Source: Spirometra erinaceieuropaei (Eukaryota > Platyhelminthes > Cestoda > Diphyllobothriidea > Diphyllobothriidae). From it: DNA of 64,000 nucleotides. Below the pieces are notes generated by a model. The model did no database searches, had not been told where the DNA came from, and saw nothing but the letters and a program-made list of their open reading frames with translations. The stretch covers positions 1 to 64,000 of the forward strand of contig CACRXP010000315.1 in NCBI GenBank assembly GCA_902702965.1, read 5' to 3'. Within the stretch, counting starts at the first letter, position 1; the number at the start of each line of letters is the position of its first letter. Positions 1 through 10,578 of the stretch are shown here, one piece after another. Made by a program: the position numbers and the translations under genes.

Positions 1-132
1 GTCTAAGTACCCAATCCGGGATGGCGGCCGCATACCAAGCTATGGGGGTAGGGAGAAGCTTGAAAAGAAAAAAAGTCAAAGGCCTCTTAGGTGATTTAAT
101 GACCGAGAAGCAATTCACAGCGGAACAGAACG

Positions 133-489
133 AGGTATTATACATGTAAAAGTACGCAAAGAAACTATTTTTAACGCTATCGCCAAGGAAAAGATAGGTA
201 AAATAAGGTTGAAACGTGGTTGGCGACAACCGTCTGTTAATTGCGCCGATGAACTGTGTCTTGTTTATGCATATTAGCTTCCTAACACGTCATATATAGA
301 GACAACAACGTTGAAGAAGATATGGTGATTGCCCCCAGTTTGACCGCGGCGACTCGGAGACGGTCACAACTTAGCCGAGGAGTGAAAAATATTACGCAAT
401 AGTTCGATCGAACCATTGTCTTGACTAAAATAGGGTAAGCCGAAGACTCAGGCTGCCAAGTCCTAGGAATGATCAGTAAACAAGTACCA
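133..489. repeat. Dispersed direct repeat, copy 1
   Basis: This stretch is repeated with moderate divergence at 26210-26620 in the same orientation. Shared landmarks are the cggtattatacatg-like start, the tract 'aaactatttttaacgctatc', 'cttgtttatgcatattagct' and an end near 'ggaatgatcag'. No protein domain is recognisable, so it is probably a fragment of an unidentified interspersed element. Confidence 0.7.
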
Positions 490-957
490 CCGGTAGTTTT
501 ACCTCGTCCTGACGTCCACTTCGGGATTTCCGCTCTCGAGTAGGGCAATTCGAACATCAACGTTCTACCTTTAGCACTATTTTTTGTACCTCAAAACAGC
601 GGCTGATGGTGATAAAGTCCAGTCCGTCACAGATTTCTTCAAAAGACTGAGACGATATAAGGCTGGCAGAGGCTTATTTGACTCGCGTTTACTCAGGCAA
701 AAGTCAGAGCTTTAAAAGGCTCTAAAACGATGCAGCAGAGCAAGCTACTGCATCATTTGGTAACGTTTACTAACTGCACTTCAAAAGGTCCATACAATCG
801 GATTACTTAAGACCGAATGCATATGAAAGATGCTTCTATATCTAACAGAACCTCGGAACTTTACCACAATTGTATGATGCAAAATCTTTAAATAGCCAGG
901 AAACAACCAGGCCATGCAACGAAACGGGGAGAGGAAGATTTCTTTTGCGTTGATTAC
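490..957. other. No recognised coding sequence; presumed intron of the LMF-like gene
   Basis: This stretch lies downstream (minus strand) of the last recognised LMF-like exon, whose donor is at 957-952. I looked here for the next conserved exon, which should continue after the conserved His-Phe-Asp segment, and did not find it. Open frames on the minus strand run through but do not resemble the family. Confidence 0.4.
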
Positions 958-1640
958 CTGAGAATCGAAGTGCGATTTCAATGCTCCGAGACTCCACCAT
1001 TCTGAGTCCTGTTGCGAAAGTTTTGCGAGGCCAGTCGAGATGGAAATTCTGAATAATAACCACTTGACGGAAAACGCGACTATGGGGTAAGATGAGAAGC
1101 ATCTTCGTTTCCCAAGTTGGAAAGCGAGAATGGTGGCCAGTAATCCAGCTTCGAGCAAGGTGCTGTTCCACCAAAACCTTTCCAGTGGGGCAATTACCTA
1201 GGGAAGTGCATGCAGAAAGAGCACCAATACCTTAACAACCGAAAGGAAGCATAACCAAAGCACTAAATAGAAGGCGACCAGTCTCAGTGATCTCGACACG
1301 ATGACCAAGAAGGAGACTAGAATTCCAATGAGGACGAGCATTTCAGCAAAGTGATATGCGTCGAGGCTGACCAGATCCTTGAATCGGAGAAGAGTTGGCG
1401 TGCCCAGCATAAAGTCTTGCAAGGACTTCGGGACTTCAAATACAAAAAGGCCGATAAGAAAGCTGTCTAAGATTTTACCTGAGAGTGGGAGTAGACGAAC
1501 AGGCGCAATGCCGTCATCGCCAATGAGACCTAGAAATGACAAGGAAGCTAAATGGTCATACCTGGGAGTTGAATATAAAGAGAGGAGAAGGCCAAAAAGT
1601 ACACAAGGCCTACGCCAAAAAGCAGTCCATCGGCAGACAT
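958..1640 (-). CDS. Lipase maturation factor (LMF1/LMF2)-like protein, 5' four exons
   Basis: Lipase maturation factors are multi-pass ER membrane proteins needed to fold secreted lipases (family knowledge). I propose four minus-strand exons: 1640-1562, 1529-1479, 1433-1231 and 1197-958. They are separated by introns of 32, 45 and 33 nt, each GT...AG. Together they give 573 nt, exactly 191 codons. The start ATG at 1640-1638 opens MSADGLLFGVGLVYFLAFSS, followed by QLPGLIGDDGIAPV, which matches the LMF pattern of an initial membrane helix then IPGLxGxxGxxPxR. Further matches are the TPTLL segment, a hydrophobic helix (AEMLVLIGILVSFLVI), W-N-S-x-LLEAG (family WxSLLLETGFL), VKWLLFRI (family RWLLFRL) and EWWSLGALKSHFDSQ (family WWxLTALxYHFETQ). 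Introns 1 and 3 each carry a stop in the reading frame and must be removed; intron 2 could be read through. A donor follows exon 4 at 957, so the C-terminal exons lie beyond position 958 or outside the window. LMF1 versus LMF2 is not resolved. Confidence 0.75.
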
Positions 1641-2289
1641 GGCAAAGGTAGGTGAACAAACAAACTTGCCACCAGTTGGGCAACTTAGTAAAACATACGC
1701 ACTAATTGTTCGTGGAGACGAAAAAGAGAGTCTCAGTTAGCAGTCACAATATTCACTGATTTCAGCCATTCGTCAGGTCAAGGATAACAGATTATAGATC
1801 TCAGGATAGTCTAAGCTCGCACACTCCGGAATACCTGATTCTACTAGGTTCTCTCGGAAACCTGATTCCATGTATCCTTACCCTAATACATATTGCTGCG
1901 AATTGTGTTGGTCTCCTAAATAATTTTATTACCGATGACCTAAAAATAACTTTTATCTTTAAAACCTGCAATCATGCCTTTCCGAACAGTATTCCTGTCA
2001 ACCTCTAGTGCAGTTTACAAATTATGGAGCGAATCGCTGTGAGCTCTTCGCCTCTTTCTAAAGCAACATAAAGTATACTCACCGGTCAACATGGCTTTCC
2101 TTAAAGACGGTCCTTTCATACGAACTTCCGACCATAACACAGACCTTTTCATGAGGCGTGAACAGTATAATAACGTAGTAAACCTCCTAGTTGGCTTCAA
2201 GGAGTCTCTTAGCCAAGTTATCCAGCGATTAGGGAGATGTGACTGATGATGCACCGTCCTGATTCGCAATCATCAGACTTCTCGTTAAG
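1641..2289. other. Intergenic, no recognised feature
   Basis: This holds the presumed promoter side of the minus-strand LMF-like gene. I see no convincing core-promoter motif, coding sequence or repeat shared with the rest of the window. Confidence 0.4.
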
Positions 2290-2815
2290 TTGATCCTTCC
2301 AACCTCTTCTGGTGGGTATGCAAATCATACGTCGGTAATTACTGCCAACTACCTTCCAGGTTCCGATAAGGCCCACGATTGCCGAGTACTGAAGACATTC
2401 TCTCGCGTCTGCCTCCGATGGGATCGAGTTCGCCGGCCATGGGAACCAGTAAATGGCGGCCCATTCCGGATTGTCTATCGAGAAACAAAGACGTTCCGCA
2501 CACACTGCAGAACGTTTGAGGAGGTTGTGAACGTGAATCGCCTCGAAGCAACTGTTCCGGAAACCCCATCGGACAAACTGTATGATCCCCTACGTCCTGC
2601 TCATCTACCTCACCTACCCACTCTCTCTTCATCCAGTCAAACTGCTGCTCTCTTAGTTTTCGCTGTCACCGCCTTTGACCTCACTCTCAAACAACAGCAT
2701 ACACCCAGTCATCACCCCATCTCCCTCCGCGCAATATTATGCATTATGAATGCCAAGTTTGCTTTCTTGACCACTTCGTCACTCATATTTGTAGACTTAC
2801 ATCTTCCTTCCAGTG
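2290..2815 (+). mobile_element. Ty3/Gypsy integrase C-terminus and pol tail (fragment)
   Basis: The plus-strand translation contains a chromo-like integrase C-terminal region. LRWDRVRRPWEP leads into NGGPFRIVYR, then EEVVNVNRLEATVP. This follows the Gypsy consensus of F-R-x-D-x-x-(K/R)RPLEPPYxGPFKV then V-x-x-DRLKPA. Pro/Ser/Thr-rich sequence follows, and a basic-aromatic end (CFLDHFVTHIC) in a shifted frame near 2748-2785, like the short tail closing many Gypsy pol proteins. The catalytic integrase core is absent upstream, so this is a truncated pol tail. The LTR, if present, should follow but I could not define it. Confidence 0.65.
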
Positions 2816-4539
2816 TCCTAGTACGTTCCCTCCAGTCTCGGATGTGGGTACTAATTCGATATGCCATACTAACTTTTGACTTAACTGTCTGATCTATTTT
2901 CTTTGCCTGCCATTGTTGTTTCAACGCAACCGGAACAACGCTGGATGAAGACTTGCGCTCTCCACATTGACGCTCGACCAGTCCCGGTATCAGGTAATTC
3001 GGCTTTTGAATATCAATTTTGTCTTTTGACTGACTGTTTCGGCCCAAATCAGTCGAGTCGTTACGGGTCATTGATGGCATCGGACTCGCGCAACTCTAAA
3101 TGTGTGATTTGTTCCTGCTGTGACCAGGTGCTGTGACTGTGTAGTCTGAGCGCCACCAAAATCAGGGTAAATCCCATGTTGGGAGGAGAAGACAGGAGGC
3201 ACCAGAATGAGGGGTTTAATGTATTCAAAACCGGAGTTGTCCTCTCAGACGGCAGTGGTCACTGGCGAAGCCAGGGCTGGTGTTGACTGGGTCCAGTCAT
3301 GCCTGAGAGTTCATTCGACAGTGGTGGCAGCCACTTTTGTAGGCTCTTGGGCCAAGCTCTAGTGGTGTCCAGTCAGTGTGTGTTGCATTTCCCGAGGAGT
3401 GGTATCCCAGTGGTTTATATTGTGGTTGAAGGGGGGCGGTGCACTCAAGTGGCCTCATGGGCAGCTGCGGCTGTGCGGACGCAGGTGTGCCCGAGCTGTC
3501 GGTCGTATGACTTCAGGTCAGCGTGTCTGAAACGGCTCTCTGCAAAGAATGAATAAGCTTGAGGCGACGAGGTCTTGAACAATGACGCAGACCGGTCATG
3601 ATATCTGCCCTCTACTCTCGTTAGACAGGCTGTCAAGTAAGTCATGAGTTATCGCGTCAGCGGCGATTGCAGTCTGCTGGCATGACTAATACCAAAATTC
3701 TCTGGGTTAGAAGACAGCGTTTGGTAGGATGTCCGCCGTACGTGTACGAAACGTCAAAATACAAAATTCTTCTGGTCATATCTTCAAATTTTTGCAGTAT
3801 GTCTACTGCTGTTCCTTGTCCACACGGAGCATCTGCCAGAGAAACATTTTGAGAAATTCCTCCAGTTCGCGGACGATAGGAGATACTATGTTTGACGCAG
3901 GGAGGTACCTCAATCCACTAGGATAAAACGCGTGGATGCAGATGGATCGATCAAAGAACTCTTGTCACAACCATATGAACGTCCCCATTTCCTTTGAGCA
4001 ACTCAGAGGTAAATTGATAACCGGGCCTAAACAATTCCATGGAAGGCTGATTCTGTTCACATTCTGATGCTGCCAAAGACTAAGAAGTTGTTCAGCCGAC
4101 AAGCTTGACTTCCGGAAAACGATGCTCGCAGTTTTCTGCGAGGAAGCTCAGAGAAGTCTTTCCCACATAAGACCGTTTAAGAAATTTCACCAATTTACAA
4201 TCCCCAATCCCTCGTACAAATTTGGGTATAATGACCTTTAGTACTGCTCTCCTCTTCAGAAAGCAAGATTTGTTCGCAGGTTTCGGAGCTTATAACATTC
4301 AGGTCGCCTGTAATACCCACATATTTTCGCAGAAAATTTCCTACAAAATTTCTGAAAGACGCAACGCCCTCCAACATATACGTAATCAAAAAGTTTTGTT
4401 GACAAGTCACCAAGAGTTATACGCCTGCGCGTACTCAAGGGTCCGAAGCGTATCGCTCACAAAACGCAATCGGTCAACAGAATTACCCGGACTAAGGGAC
4501 AGCATGGCACATCCGTTCCGTTTTAAACAATTCCCTGAT
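2816..4539. other. No assigned gene; possible LTR remnant after the Gypsy tail
   Basis: The part just after the Gypsy tail (about 2816-3560) may include a decayed 3' LTR, but no second copy is available in the window to define its ends. Short open frames at 3299-3556 and 3667-3926 show no recognisable domain. The stretch 3940-4110 has interrupted coding-like sequence that I could not assign. Confidence 0.3.
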
Positions 4540-5400
4540 CAGCTGGCCGGAAAGGAGTATAATGCTGGTCGTTCGAGAACTAGAACGCCAAAGAATAGAT
4601 ATCACTGTTGTCAGAGACCTGGCTCTCCGAAAAGTGTCAGCTGGTTGGAGGCAGGTGCCGGCTGCAGTGTGTTCAGAAACGGGCGGGCAAAACAGAACGA
4701 AGCGAGGGTGGCGTTGCCTTTGGCCTCGCGAAGGACATCGTAGGACGCTTTTTTGTCTGTCGCAGGGTGTCAGTAAACGTCTGAGGGAATAATAAATCCG
4801 AGGCAGCAGGGCAGGATATCGGACACGCAAGTCCTTGAAGAGATTGGCATCCTCGACATCCACGCCACGCTGAGGCAACAGCATCTCTGCTTATCGGTCA
4901 ATGCACGAGGACGGACTACGAGCGCCTATTAAGGCGCCCTTATACCAGGATGTCACTAAGGGGTGTTTGTTAGCGACACTCCGCGGGCGTCTCTAAAGGA
5001 TTCGACGACGCCGGAGGACCTCGCCCAGGATCGGACGACTTGAAGAAGGACAGTGAAAATTGGAGCAGCTGTTTTCGAAGCCAACCGAACCACGACTGTC
5101 AAAGCCGAAATAGAAACTCGCAAATCTCAAGCGCCGCGGACCCACAACCCCAAAACCGAAACCCTCCTATCGTGTCCCCGTAGTCAAGTGACAGTCCGTT
5201 ATCTCATCCACCTTAACAATATCACAGGGACTTTTTTGATTGCCATCATCAGCATTCACAAGTGTGATCCTCCACAGACTGTCTACCCGGTGGACGATTT
5301 CCTCTATCTGTCTGCTAGAACACACCTAACGGAAAACCACCAAAAGTCGCCTTCCACCTGTCACGTGGCGCCTGCCCTGACGCCCGATGCAAAATAAGCT
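4540..5400 (+). mobile_element. LINE fragment: endonuclease start fused to RT C-terminus (internal deletion)
   Basis: Two parts of a tapeworm non-LTR retrotransposon are joined. At 4562-4790, LVVRELERQRIDITVVRDLA resembles the opening of the AP endonuclease (AL-x-REL-x-x-x-x-VDIAALSETR), followed by a degraded GWRCLWPREGHRRTLFCLSQ segment (family AGVAFAIRNDIVGRLPCLPQ). From about 4810, ISDTQVLEEIGILDIHATLR, then EDLAQDRTT and RRTVKIGAAVFEANRTTTVK match the end of the RT protein (DTDVLERTGI..., NWEDLARDRPxWRRxVKTGAAIYEAN). The central endonuclease and RT domains are missing, so this is a deleted, dead copy. It is probably the same family as the zinc-finger tail at 22620-23230, which in related elements directly follows this C-terminus. 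Confidence 0.7.
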
Positions 5401-6829
5401 TCGAAATTTGTCGTCTTATTTTGCAGCCTAATTTACCAGTCTGATAGGGCGCATCCGGCAGAAAACCACTAGGAATGGCCTTCCGACCTAGCTACACGTA
5501 GTGTCAGCCCCAACAGAATGCTGGGATGCCGCCTCATCAGCCTGACGATAGTTACAATAAAACAGGGCCTGCGTAAAACAAGTTATCTTTAGGACTTCGA
5601 TGACTCAACGCATCCCTCAGTCTCAACCCTTGCGACAGTATGTGCTGAATCGTGTAATTATTTTCCATATTGACCACAGAGGTAGAAGCTGTTATGACAC
5701 AGCGGCTGATGGATTTCAGCTCAAATATTCATAGCAACTTTCGGACTGTGCCTGAAAATGTATGCTCTGAAGGATTTACTTCAAGTTCGCGAATTAATTT
5801 CCTCGAAAATTAAACAAGACAATATGTACTACCGAGATTTGACATAGTATGTGATATCTGCTCTAAAACGGTCGTTTCTGGCATATCAGTCTTGGCCTGA
5901 CTGCCGTCAACACTTCTCGGCTACTGATTTTGTGGTTCTTCAAAGGGGATCAAGCCCTCTGCTTCTGGTACTCACGTCGAACTAGGAGTCATGCGGTTAC
6001 GACTCCTGAGCTCCAAAACGTGAACACATTTAGCCCTTAGGATGGCCAATCACGGCGCCCACAAACTCCACTATCATCCAATTAACTGACCAGACTGACA
6101 CTGACTAACTCTCATGTGACGTTTATTCACTCACATTCATGTCACCGTAGTACGCGGGCTTACAGCCGGCCCTGCCTCGGGGGCTTTGACAACTGTGGGG
6201 CTTCTGTACAGAATACTAATACCCCTACTAGTGTCTTTCTCCTCTTCTAAAGCTGGACAGGGCCGTGGGTATTGTGACGTTCTGTGTGCGCTCTCACTGC
6301 TTAGACGCCACAACCTCTCATCGCCATATGATCGTACGCTTCCTGGACATCCAAGGCAGAACCGATCGACTTCGTGAACTTATGGCGCTATATTTGACAA
6401 CTAAGAGGCTAATACAGCATCTGGGTTGCTTTGCAGACATTGCGAAAACCTTTTGGGAGGTAGGTAAAGTAATTTGCATTATGACAGACTAGCAGAAGAT
6501 GACAAGCAGCCGATGGTAAGGGACAGGGGGTGAAAGTTGAGGGGTGTCTGGAAATGCGAAACATGGGAAGAAAGAGACCTGGAGGTAGAGTAAGAGTTCC
6601 TTTGGGATGTGTTTGCATTCCTTTGACTTTGACTTTGTAAATGCTTGCACCCGAGTCCCCACGGAAGTCGAACGCCCTTGCTCCGAACTTTCAGCTCAAT
6701 ATAGTAACTGAAAATTCAGAACGCTCAGTCGCAACTTCCAAGGCGCACATTTGATGTGTGATCATATGGCTCACCAGAGCATCTCATGTTGGACGTCCGT
6801 CTCCCAAAAATACATGATCTTCTATACAA
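5401..6829. other. Intergenic, no recognised gene
   Basis: Only short unassigned open frames are visible. A small hairpin-capable inverted repeat (AGGAGTC ... GACTCCT) lies near 5984-6007. I see no similarity to the other repeats of the window. Confidence 0.35.
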
Positions 6830-7215
6830 CCGGATACCTACTGGCCAATCAGTAGGAAACAGAAGTACCGACGAATACACCCAAGGGAACATTACTAAGA
6901 TGCACAGTAAATGTGCAGTTCCTTGTTGAAAACTAATTTGTAGATAAATAGGCGGCGCTGTTATGACCTCGCTCCCTGGTTCTCGCTTAGCTGATGTCTT
7001 TATGGGCAAGTTCGGTAAACGTCAAGTACACGACCAGGTCAATAGGCTAAGACATTACGATCGCTACGTTGATCACACTTTCGCACTTGTCACATCAAAA
7101 ACCAACATAGATGTTACCATATTAGATGCTGTAAATCAGATACGTCCTCCCGAAGGGCGAAGGTTTCCCATCGCCGGGCCGATCGGAGCGCATCGCGCCC
7201 AAACACATTGTCAAT
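6830..7215 (+). mobile_element. Penelope-like element RT fragment
   Basis: A degraded piece of PLE reverse transcriptase. IPTNT...LLRCTVNVQFL before 6960 matches the segment ahead of motif B in the better copy at 28994-30244. LADVFMGKFGK then follows (family LGPLLADVFMGKLE), and RLRHYDRYVDHTFAL carries the active-site motif C with the second Asp changed to His (family GRYVDDIFA). DAVNQI marks the region beyond. Motif B itself is scrambled (AVMTSLPGSR for GVAMGSPLGP). The copy is inactive, and no endonuclease follows before the inverted hammerhead pair at 7225. Confidence 0.75.
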
Positions 7216-7286
7216 AGAAGCGAAGAGACGAGTCCCAGGATGCAGTCGTGAAGAAGGGGACACGATCTCTGGGACATGAGCTTTAT

Positions 7287-7332
7287 TTGTCTAACATTTC
7301 GGATTCCCGCTCGAACCCATCATCAGAGCCAA
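7287..7332 (-). ncRNA. Hammerhead-ribozyme-like motif in PLE end
   Basis: On the minus strand the invariant CTGATGA (7326-7320) is followed by helix II (GGGTTC / GAATCC with one G-U pair), then GAAA, a two-pair helix III and a UU cleavage dinucleotide. Helix I (TTGGCT / AGACAA) closes with one mismatch. The architecture is the minimal type I form known from PLEs. One T separates the core from helix II, as in the other copies. Confidence 0.6.
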
Positions 7333-7437
7333 TAGCAGATACGGGTTGTTCGTGCACATGGGGCTGGAGTAGTTGTAGGATGCAGTCGGCATGTTGTCGC
7401 ATAGCGGGTCGAGAAGGTACGTAGACACGTATCTGCT

Positions 7438-7485
7438 GTTGTCTCTGATGATGGGTTCCAGCCGGAATCCGGAATGTGAGGCGAA
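7438..7485 (+). ncRNA. Degenerate hammerhead-like motif in PLE end
   Basis: CTGATGA is intact at 7444-7450 and helix II is present (GGGTTCC / GGAATCC). The invariant GAAA reads GGAA and the cleavage site is altered, so it is probably inactive. It forms the opposite arm of the palindromic pair. Confidence 0.5.
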
Positions 7486-7539
7486 TAAAGCTATTGTCCC
7501 AAAGATAGTGTCTCCTTCTTCATGATTGTGAAACACCTT

Positions 7540-8430
7540 TACGTAGTGGCCACTCGCTATAGTACACGAGTGTTTTTGAAAGTTTGAGTAATTCACCGAT
7601 CTTCATGATAACTGTTTCAAGATGAATGTTAATCGCAAGGACAACACGAAATGGATTAACTTCATTCGTTTATCCAACTGATTGGCGCACAAAATGTAGG
7701 AGGCTTTCAGAGGGGGGGTTCCTGGTAGAAACGAATCCATCTGTAGAGAGACTTTATGTGTCAAGAATACGGCATAGCAGCTTTTCCATACGAATGTATG
7801 CTACTTATAGTTCCGTTAGTTTACACTATGGACATTACGCGGTTATTTCACAGTAGTTGGTCGACTTCGACTCAAATGTTTATTTGCCATTCGGGTCTGC
7901 ACCTAAGAAGTCATGTCCCGGACAATAAACTCCACGCCCTGCACATAATGATTTCTGAAATTATTAGCTTGAATATTCTCTGGAGTGCATTTGCTGCAAA
8001 CCACGCAGAAGGCATTGCGAAACACGTGTCTGGGCTTTCAGCTAGTACCTATGTCGGATGTACAGTATGACACCTTTGTCACATGGAATTTATGCTGCTC
8101 GCAGTACAAGTTGTTCACAAAATAGACATTGCTCGGTTACTCAATCATGTTTAAATGTCTTCGACTCAAATGTTCACCTGCAATTCGGGTCTGGGCCTAA
8201 GAAGTCCCGTCTCGGACACTGGCCACAATGTCGTACACTAAATAATTACTGAAATTAGTAGCATGATTATACTCTGAAGTTTGTATGCCAGAGACAGCAT
8301 AGCGAAAGCCCACACTCTGTGCGCATGCGGATATCGTGTCAGCTCCCTGCAAGGCCGGAAGTTTGCCGAACCAGTCAGATGAAATAGAAGCCCAGCCAAC
8401 ATACCGACCACTCAAGGGCAGGTTCTGATT
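7540..8430 (+). repeat. Gypsy leader region with about 300-bp tandem repeats
   Basis: Two imperfect tandem units are visible, about 7785-8085 and 8086-8395. Each contains a run like 'cgactcaaatgtt', a 'cgggtctg' block, 'taagaagtc', 'attactgaaatta', 'ctctgaagt' and (in the first) 'agctagtacct'. The whole segment matches 55370-56470 in inverted orientation. In both places it lies directly upstream of a Gypsy gag remnant, so it is best read as LTR or 5' leader of that element. No host gene is seen. Confidence 0.55.
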
Positions 8431-8499
8431 GGTCCAATTTCAGTTCAACACTGGATATTCCCAATACAGCATTCTCTGGGAAGCAGTCCACATCAGCGG

Positions 8500-10170
8500 T
8501 CGTAGCTACTGATAACAGTATATAATGCCGATTCGGATGTGACTTCTGATTTTTAGGTTTAGACGATGAGAACACATTTTCCGCGTTGCATTTTATAATG
8601 CCAAACATGCATGTGAGGTGCGCCTTTTATTACGCTAGTCGGGCACCAATGGATTACGAGCAGTACACTTTATGTGTACTTCACATTCGGTGACGCCGTC
8701 AGGAAACTCTGAGAGACGTTCGTAGAGAAGTTATCACTGTCCGAGATCCAGGAACAGTGCCTGAAGCTGATGAAGAGTGAGCCAGACGATTATCTGACGT
8801 TCACCAGCATCGTCAGTAGGGAGGGCCAAAAGTTCAAGCTGTGAATGCTGACAGAAGGTGCGTTTAAGTGTCTCACCTCTGCGTGCGCTCTTCAGCCCTC
8901 TCACAATGCTGAAATCCGAATTCGCCCGCTCAGTATGATTGAAAAAGACCTCAACTCCACCCTACGGACATTGACTGTCGAGTGTCAGTGGCTGAACAAT
9001 CTTTAGCCATTGTGGAATAGCCCAGTGCCCCACTTGCCGTCGCGAGGTTTCATGCTGTCACCAATAAAAGTCAATGTCAACACGCATGAACCTGGAGTCA
9101 AGTCCAGAAAACCATTAATAACATGTTGGAAATGTAGTGATTAGCATTTCTTTCAGTTCTGGACATTTAAGAAGCACGTTTGTCGGAAATGTCATAAGTA
9201 AGGGCACAGGGGAGATCATTGTCCAGCCGGCCAACCCTCCGGACTAAGGATACGCAAGAGGAAGACGGGGAGTCATAAACGTCCTTTAATCTATTGCCGT
9301 TCAAAATCTCATTCCATTTTGGCCACTTTCAAGATGGGGTTCGAAGCGCGGAGTAAGTAACTTAGCGGTATTATCAAAGGCACACCAGTATGCCTCCAGA
9401 AAGATACAGCCTCCAACATTATTCACATCTCCAAGCGTACTGGGCACATGACCGCACGGCCTCCGGTGAGCAAATAGAACAAAAAAGCGCTAAATATTTC
9501 TGGAGGAATTCTCTAACTCACCGTTGAGCTTGGATGTGACGCATCCTTTGATGTCACTCGATTCAAGGCAACACTTTCCCTCACCATCTGCCCGAACCTT
9601 AACCTACTTGACCCCCGACTGGATCGAGAAAACAGTTTTCAAGAAGTACCACCGAACCGTGTTTACGATAGCTGGCAATCATCTAGGCAGAGTCCTGTCA
9701 TATCGAATCAGCTGGCCGCAAATCTGACGTCCACCTTAAGACAGGAATCCGCCTCTGTTTCTTAAGACGGTGTTGGTTGCTGCACAAAGATGAAAGTCAA
9801 TCTCTTCATTCAGCCCAATGCAAAACCTGTCTTCCAACCAAGATGACTCACAGTGGTCGATCAAGAAGTCGATCATCTTCAGCAAGTTGCTCTTCTCCAG
9901 CCAGTTAACTACTCCGCATGCGTTGCCCCAATTGTGGCCGTCAAAAAAGTCACTGGCAAAGTTCGAATCTATGCTGATTTCTCCACTGGTCTTAGTGCTG
10001 CTCTGGACAGGCACCAGTTCCCCCACCAGTCCCGGAAGATCTTTTTTCTGAGTTAAATAGTGGAACCTGTTTCGCCAAATTGGATCTATATAATGCATAT
10101 CTCTGAATCGAGGAGATTGAAGTGTTCCGGGAGCTTCAAATGCTTAACACTCGTTGTGGTTTGTTCCAGG
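8500..10170 (+). mobile_element. Ty3/Gypsy retrotransposon remnant (gag - protease - RT)
   Basis: A decayed retrotransposon reading rightward. Gag: about 8530-9250, ending in a CCHC zinc knuckle near 9175-9225 (C-R-K-C-H-K-stop-G-H-R-G-D-H-C, all four ligands present but with a nonsense codon). Protease: around 9395-9470, where DTASNII sits at the place of the family's active-site DTASDIT, followed by ISKRTGHMTARPPVS. RT: 9790-10170, with NAKPVFQPR, DQEVDHLQQ, LLQPVNYSACVAPIVAVKK and GKVRIYADFSTGL in frame 1, then after a frameshift the motif A block FAKLDLYNAYL. Several stops and frameshifts make it inactive. RT motif C, RNase H and integrase are missing; SINE and duplicated-block sequence follow. 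Confidence 0.75.
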
Positions 10171-10179
10171 AAGTGGGAT

Positions 10180-10395
10180 TGCGTATGACTGACTGACGAC
10201 GGCTAATAAGCCAGAAATGGCTATTCCAGTCTACCTTGTCATTGTCGGTAATAGCACTCTGCCTATATCATGCTCCGCTGTGCGGCTGCTAGTTGGACTC
10301 AAGAGAGAGAGAGAGCCCTAAGGCACAACGGGACGATTGTATTCCGTAGAAACGATCGGTGAACACCCCTCTACCATGGTATTATCCCGATCGCA
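10180..10395 (+). mobile_element. tRNA-derived SINE, 5'-truncated copy
   Basis: Contains the body and tail of the SINE family: 'gacgacggctaataagcca', the GGCCATTCCAGTCT-like block, 'gtcggtaatagca', the palindromic GCCGCTGTGCGGC segment, an AGAGAGAG run and the 'aaggcacaacgg' end. The tRNA-like head is absent. A second copy follows immediately. Confidence 0.65.
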
Positions 10396-10404
10396 ACCGA
10401 TAGG

Positions 10405-10578
10405 ACAAGGGGCCCGTGGCCCAGTGGTTAGAAGCGTTGGACTTCTAACTAACAGGTCGCGAGTTTGAGCCTCGGGTGTTCCACACTTCGGGGTTGGGCA
10501 TGACTGGCTGACGACGGCTAATAGGCCAGAAATGGCCATTCCAGACTCGCTTGACTTTGTCGGTAATACCACCATGCC
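10405..10578 (+). mobile_element. tRNA-derived SINE, head and body
   Basis: The head has a Pol III A-box-like 'tggcccagtggttagaagcg' and B-box-like 'ggtcgcgagtttgagcc', then the family body. The 3' tail is replaced by the start of repeat X and the duplicated block. The family recurs at 16425, 20061, 41560 (head only) and 49085-49500. Confidence 0.7.

Larger units (their letters stand above)
7225..7550. mobile_element. Palindromic pair of PLE hammerhead ends
   Basis: Two PLE 3'-terminal sequences face outward around about 95 bp of unrelated DNA. The minus-reading copy spans 7240-7345 and the plus-reading copy 7430-7540. The innermost parts AGCAGATACG (7333-7342) and CGTATCTGCT (about 7428-7437) are perfect inverted complements. 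Both arms carry the same order: hammerhead core, AATAAAGC, then a (C/T)CCCA...GATxGTGTC block. I read this as a non-autonomous PLE derivative or a dimeric insertion. Confidence 0.6.

Noticed and set aside
1379..1651. Plus-strand 90-codon open frame
   Set aside because: It is the antisense shadow of the LMF-like exons, whose spliced frame matches a known family.
2339..2632. Minus-strand open frames opposite the Gypsy integrase tail
   Set aside because: The plus strand carries the recognisable RPWEP...GGPF...VNRLE pattern; the minus frames are shadows.
5984..6007. Short hairpin as a terminator
   Set aside because: A 7-bp stem without context in a eukaryotic sequence has no supported function.
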